36,114 nt of DNA from an uncultured Hellea sp. (GTDB lineage: Bacteria > Pseudomonadota > Alphaproteobacteria > Caulobacterales > Maricaulaceae). Made by a program: the position numbers and the translations under genes. Under the pieces are notes generated by a model. That model was not told where the DNA came from. It saw only the letters and a list, made by a program, of their open reading frames with translations, and did no database searches. How positions within the stretch are numbered: position 1 is the first letter of the stretch; each line of letters starts with the position of its first letter. Below, one piece after another: positions 32,326 through 36,114 of the stretch. The stretch lies in the NCBI GenBank assembly GCA_905477785.1, contig CAJQGR010000072.1, positions 1 to 36,114 on the forward strand, given 5' to 3'.

Positions 32326-33521
32326 TGAGTAGAACAGAAGCTATATTAGAGGGTGATGATCGCAACTTTACTATCAATTTTGGTCCTCAACATCCTGCAG
32401 CGCATGGGGTTTTACGTCTTGTTCTGGAGTTAGAGGGAGAGGTTATTGAACGTGTAGACCCTCATATTGGCCTGTTACACCGTGGTACGGAGAAGCTAAT
32501 TGAACATAAAACTTACTTACAGGCTCTACCATATTTTGATCGATTGGACTATGTCGCACCCATGAATCAAGAGCATGCATTTTGTATGGCTATTGAAAAG
32601 TTAATGAATATTGATGTTCCGAGGCGCGCAAAATTCATTAGGGTTATATATTCTGAGATTGGTAGGGTTTTGTCCCATATGTTAAATATTACAACTCAAG
32701 CAATGGATGTTGGAGCCCTCACACCGCCTGTTTGGGGGTTTGAAGAACGAGAAAAATTAATGGTTTTTTATGAGCGTGCTTGTGGGTCCAGGATGCATGC
32801 TATGTATTTCAGACCGGGTGGGGTTCATCAAGATCTGCCTCAAAAGCTCCTAGAAGACATATCGTTGTGGTGTAAACAATTTCCTAAAAAGCTAAATGAT
32901 ATAGAGACATTGCTAACAGGCAATAGAATATTTAAGCAGCGCAATGTAGATATTGGTGTTGTATCTAAGCAGGATGCTTATGATTGGGGTTTTTCTGGTG
33001 TTATGATTCGTGGGTCTGGTATTCCTTGGGATTTACGTAGAAACCAACCTTATGAAATATATTCAGAGTTAGAGTTTAAAATACCTTTGGGTAAAAATGG
33101 CGACTGCTATGATCGTTATTTGTGCAGGGTTGAAGAAATGCATGAGTCTGTAAAGATTATTCGTCAGTGTTTAGATATTATGCCTGAGGGTCCTGTAATG
33201 TCGGAAAACAATAAAGTAACACCGCCACGAAGATCAGAAATGAAGCAGAGTATGGAGGCACTAATTCATCATTTTAAGCTCTATACTGAGGGGTTTCGAG
33301 TACCAGAAGGAGAGGTATACTCTTGTGTTGAGGCGCCCAAAGGTGAATTTGGGGTATATTTGGTTTCAGATGGATCAAATAAACCTTATAGGTGTCATAT
33401 ACGTGCTCCTGGTTTCCCGCATTTGGCTGCTATGGACTATCTCAACAAGGGACATATGTTGGCAGATGTTTCTGCAATACTGGGTTCTCTTGATATAGTT
33501 TTTGGGGAGATTGATAGATGA
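32325..33521 (+). CDS. nuoD: NADH-quinone oxidoreductase subunit D
   Basis: This 398-residue 49-kDa-type subunit lines the quinone-binding cavity with NuoB. Conserved features: [21 protein letters not shown] at the N-terminus with the quinone-site His, [21 protein letters not shown]-type [14 protein letters not shown], and the C-terminal [13 protein letters not shown]. Its length is standard. It overlaps nuoE by 4 nt (ATGA). It lies 88 nt after nuoC. Confidence 0.98.
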   Translation: MSRTEAILEGDDRNFTINFGPQHPAAHGVLRLVLELEGEVIERVDPHIGLLHRGTEKLIEHKTYLQALPYFDRLDYVAPMNQEHAFCMAIEKLMNIDVPRRAKFIRVIYSEIGRVLSHMLNITTQAMDVGALTPPVWGFEEREKLMVFYERACGSRMHAMYFRPGGVHQDLPQKLLEDISLWCKQFPKKLNDIETLLTGNRIFKQRNVDIGVVSKQDAYDWGFSGVMIRGSGIPWDLRRNQPYEIYSELEFKIPLGKNGDCYDRYLCRVEEMHESVKIIRQCLDIMPEGPVMSENNKVTPPRRSEMKQSMEALIHHFKLYTEGFRVPEGEVYSCVEAPKGEFGVYLVSDGSNKPYRCHIRAPGFPHLAAMDYLNKGHMLADVSAILGSLDIVFGEIDR

Positions 33522-34384
33522 GTGCTAGGCGCCTATCCATTAGCCAGCCTGCTAATTTTGTGCTATCTGAACGTGCTAATAAAGAAATAAATAAGTGGAT
33601 TAAAAAGTATCCTAAGGATCGAAAGCGATCTGCTTTAATACCAGCCCTTTGGATAGCACAAAAAGATGCAGGAGGTTGGTTACCTGAATTAGCTCTTCGT
33701 GCAATTGGTGATATGTTAGAAATGGCCTATATTCGTGTTTATGAGGTTGCAACTTTCTACACAATGTTTAATTTAAAGCCAGTTGGTGCTCATTATATCC
33801 AAATGTGTGGAACAACCCCATGTTGGCTTAGGGGTTCAGATAAGCTTAAGGATCTACTTACCCGAAAGATAGGAGAGCAAAATACTTTGTCTGTTGACGG
33901 TAAGCTCTCATGGCTAGAGGTTGAGTGTCTGGGCTCATGCTCGAACGCACCTATGGTTCAAATATCTAATTCTGAAAGCGATCATTATTATGAGGATTTA
34001 TCTCCTGAAAATTTAGAAAATATTCTTGATGAATTGGTTGCCGGTAAAAAACCCTCGCAGGGCCCTAAGAACGGTAGGTTTAGTTCTGAACCACTAGGCG
34101 GATCAATTGTATTAACTGAAGAATTATACAATAAAAACAGTATATTAAAAAAATTACCTAATGCAGAAAAATCGGCTAAAGTTAATTATTATGAATGGGA
34201 TCCAAAGGCTAAAAGAGCAACGCGTAAGGGTTGGATCGATCCAAAAAGAAAAGCTAACTCTGATCCAAAAAAGCGAAGTGGAAATCTTGGTCGAGACCTA
34301 ACAGCAGGTTTAGTTGACAAGGATCCTGCCATTGCCAGACCTAAACGATCCATGAGTGTTAATGGCAAGAAAGCTGGTAAATAA
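33518..34384 (+). CDS. nuoE: NADH-quinone oxidoreductase subunit E with basic C-terminal tail
   Basis: This 288-residue 24-kDa-type subunit has the [2Fe-2S] N1a ligands Cys97 and Cys102 (CGTTPC) and Cys137 and Cys141 (CLGSC). Its core ends near residue 180. A further roughly 105 residues, rich in Lys, Pro and Arg ([28 protein letters not shown]), follow. Extended NuoE tails of this kind are known in alphaproteobacteria, although their role is unclear. It overlaps nuoD by 4 nt and nuoF by 1 nt. Confidence 0.97.
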   Translation: MSARRLSISQPANFVLSERANKEINKWIKKYPKDRKRSALIPALWIAQKDAGGWLPELALRAIGDMLEMAYIRVYEVATFYTMFNLKPVGAHYIQMCGTTPCWLRGSDKLKDLLTRKIGEQNTLSVDGKLSWLEVECLGSCSNAPMVQISNSESDHYYEDLSPENLENILDELVAGKKPSQGPKNGRFSSEPLGGSIVLTEELYNKNSILKKLPNAEKSAKVNYYEWDPKAKRATRKGWIDPKRKANSDPKKRSGNLGRDLTAGLVDKDPAIARPKRSMSVNGKKAGK

Positions 34385-35691
34385 TGGTTGAGCTCCTTCA
34401 GGATAAAGATAGAATTTTTCAGAACCTTTATGGATTTAATGATTGGGGGCTTGATTCTGCCCGTGATCGCGGAGCTTGGCTGGGTACATCTGCAATTTTA
34501 GCTCAGGGTAGAGATTGGATTATTGATCAAGTCAAATCTTCTGGCCTCAGAGGGCGTGGCGGAGCTGGCTTTCCAACCGGCTTAAAGTGGTCATTCATGC
34601 CAAAAGAGGTAGGAAATCGTCCACATTATTTAGTTGTTAATGCAGATGAGTCTGAGCCTGGTTCTTGTAAGGATCGAGATATTCTCAGGCATGAGCCGCA
34701 TTTGTTGATCGAGGGCTGCTTGGTTGCTGCATATGCAATGCAAGCACATGCATGCTATATTTATGTAAGAGGCGAATATATCCAAGAACGAAATAGACTT
34801 GATGAAGCTATCAAGCAGGCTTATGCAGCTGGTTTGGTAGGAAAGAATGCATGCGGTTCTGGTTGGGATTTTGATATTTATATGCATCATGGGGCTGGAG
34901 CATATATTTGTGGAGAAGAAACAGCACTTTTAGAGTCTTTAGAAGGCAAGAAAGGTCAGCCTCGCCTTAAACCGCCATTTCCAGCTGGTGCGGGATTATA
35001 TGGATGCCCCACCACAGTCAATAATGTTGAATCAATTTCTGTAGTACCAACTATATTGCGTAGAGGTGTTGATTGGTGGACTCAGTTTGGACGAGAAAAT
35101 AATAAAGGAACCAAAGTTTTTTCAATTTCTGGACATGTTAATAACCCATGCAATATTGAAGAAGCCTTATCTATACCTATGCGAACATTGTTAGAAACAT
35201 ATGCTGGGGGTGTTCGAGGTGGATGGGATAACCTCAAGTGTGTTATACCTGGCGGATCTTCAGTTCCCTTATTACCCAAAGAAATATGCGATACAGTTTT
35301 AATGGATTTTGATGCTCTTCGAGAAAATCAATCTGGATTGGGAACAGCTGCTGTAATTGTGATGGATAAGTCAACAGATGTTATAAAAGCCATAGCGCGT
35401 TTAAGTTACTTTTATAAACATGAGAGTTGTGGTCAATGTACACCTTGTAGGGAAGGTACTGGCTGGATGTGGAGGGTTATGGAACGTATGGTGAAGGGCG
35501 AAGCTGATACTTCTGAAATAGATATGCTTTTATCAGTATCGAAGCAAGTTGAAGGACATACTATTTGTGCTTTAGGGGATGCAGCTGCTTGGCCAATTCA
35601 GGGACTTATTAGGCATTTTCGGCATGAAATTGAAGATCGTATCGATAATTACAGGGCTAATAAGCCCGTATTTGTTCAGGCTGCAGAGTAA
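34384..35691 (+). CDS. nuoF: NADH-quinone oxidoreductase subunit F
   Basis: This 435-residue 51-kDa-type subunit binds NADH and FMN and holds cluster N3. Motifs: [53 protein letters not shown] with the FMN/NADH contacts, and the N3 [4Fe-4S] ligands [11 protein letters not shown] plus the Cys in HTICALGD. The ESEPG element is typical of the respiratory enzyme, in contrast to DEGDSG in FdsB in this window. It starts at 34384, sharing a base with the nuoE stop. Confidence 0.98.
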   Translation: MVELLQDKDRIFQNLYGFNDWGLDSARDRGAWLGTSAILAQGRDWIIDQVKSSGLRGRGGAGFPTGLKWSFMPKEVGNRPHYLVVNADESEPGSCKDRDILRHEPHLLIEGCLVAAYAMQAHACYIYVRGEYIQERNRLDEAIKQAYAAGLVGKNACGSGWDFDIYMHHGAGAYICGEETALLESLEGKKGQPRLKPPFPAGAGLYGCPTTVNNVESISVVPTILRRGVDWWTQFGRENNKGTKVFSISGHVNNPCNIEEALSIPMRTLLETYAGGVRGGWDNLKCVIPGGSSVPLLPKEICDTVLMDFDALRENQSGLGTAAVIVMDKSTDVIKAIARLSYFYKHESCGQCTPCREGTGWMWRVMERMVKGEADTSEIDMLLSVSKQVEGHTICALGDAAAWPIQGLIRHFRHEIEDRIDNYRANKPVFVQAAE

Positions 35692-35694
35692 GAT

Positions 35695-36114
35695 ATGTCT
35701 AATTTACGTAAAATAAACATTGATGGAACTGAGTATGAGGTTCCGGGTGAATATACTTTAATGCAAGCCTGTGAAGAGGCTGCAGGTGCAGAAATACCTC
35801 GCTTTTGTTATCATGAGAGACTTAGTGTAGCTGGAAATTGCCGAATGTGTCTGGTTGAGTGGGTGGGGGCGCCAAAACCACAGGCTTCATGTGCTCTAAC
35901 TGTTAACGACCTAAGGCCGAATCGGGATGGTACTCCAGCGAATATACGGACTAACTCTGAAATAGTAAAAAAAGCTCGCGAGGGTGTGATGGAGTTTTTA
36001 TTAGCTAATCATCCATTAGATTGCCCTATTTGCGATCAAGGTGGAGAGTGTGACCTTCAAGATCAGGCGATGGCATATGGACGAGATTCAGCACGTTTTG
36101 ATGAAAATAAGAGA
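35695..36114 (+). CDS. nuoG: NADH-quinone oxidoreductase subunit G, N-terminal part (cut by window end)
   Basis: The first 140 codons are present, from ATG 35695 (3 nt after nuoF) to the edge. The [2Fe-2S] N1b ligands are seen in [21 protein letters not shown] and ASCAL. The His-Cys3 N5 motif is intact in [20 protein letters not shown], a useful internal contrast with FdsA. The N4 and molybdopterin-like domains lie beyond the window. Confidence 0.97.
   Translation, partial: MSNLRKINIDGTEYEVPGEYTLMQACEEAAGAEIPRFCYHERLSVAGNCRMCLVEWVGAPKPQASCALTVNDLRPNRDGTPANIRTNSEIVKKAREGVMEFLLANHPLDCPICDQGGECDLQDQAMAYGRDSARFDENKR

Overview
The window is about 36 kb of AT-rich chromosome (by eye GC in the mid-30s percent) from what looks like a low-GC, probably marine, alphaproteobacterium. 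This is inferred from four things: NuoE with a long basic C-terminal tail, L9 with a long acidic tail, the serine palmitoyltransferase / ACP / acyl-AMP ligase / CerR-like sphingolipid gene set, and an FdsGBA-type NAD-dependent formate dehydrogenase. Genes are tightly packed, often with 1-11 nt overlaps. I saw no IS element, prophage, integrase or CRISPR array.

Layout. 1-4156: the 3' end of a PDC-hydrolase-like amidohydrolase, tRNA-Ser(GCU) on the minus strand, a PepSY-associated-type membrane protein, an FAH-family enzyme, a stand-alone ParB/sulfiredoxin-like mini-protein, a quinone oxidoreductase and a DinB-like TIGR03084-type protein. 4456-10113: a formate dehydrogenase operon fdsG-fdsB-fdsA-fdhD, in which FdsA has lost the three cysteines of its His-Cys3 [4Fe-4S] site and no fdsD follows. 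10219-14674: an MFS transporter, an aldehyde dehydrogenase of the coniferyl-aldehyde type and a GMC oxidoreductase. 14705-17299: a persulfide-dioxygenase-like MBL hydrolase followed by an unlisted 55-aa membrane mini-protein, diverging across a long operator-like dyad from a secreted M28 peptidase. 17365-21331: dusA, a TauE/SafE permease, a divergent CobT homologue and a leucine-dehydrogenase-type enzyme.

21459-25635 is a four-gene sphingolipid operon: acyl-AMP ligase, CerR-like reductase, ACP and serine palmitoyltransferase. It ends at a strong hairpin shared with the oppositely oriented rpsF-rpsR-rplI operon (25696-26953). That operon is preceded by a recognisable promoter and a leader closed by an 8-bp long-range helix, a candidate site for S6:S18 autoregulation. 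27142-29852 is clpS-clpA on the minus strand, followed by a divergent YcgN-family gene. 30703 to the right edge is the start of the respiratory complex I operon nuoABCDEFG, with nuoG cut by the window end.

Formate oxidation and complex I connect through NADH. The ALDH/GMC/MFS block could feed alcohol or aldehyde carbon into catabolism, but its substrate cannot be read from sequence. The most unusual points are the cluster-deficient FdsA, the CobT homologue with altered catalytic motifs, the 55-aa mini-protein next to the MBL hydrolase, and the inverted match between the tRNA-Ser variable arm and its own 3' trailer.
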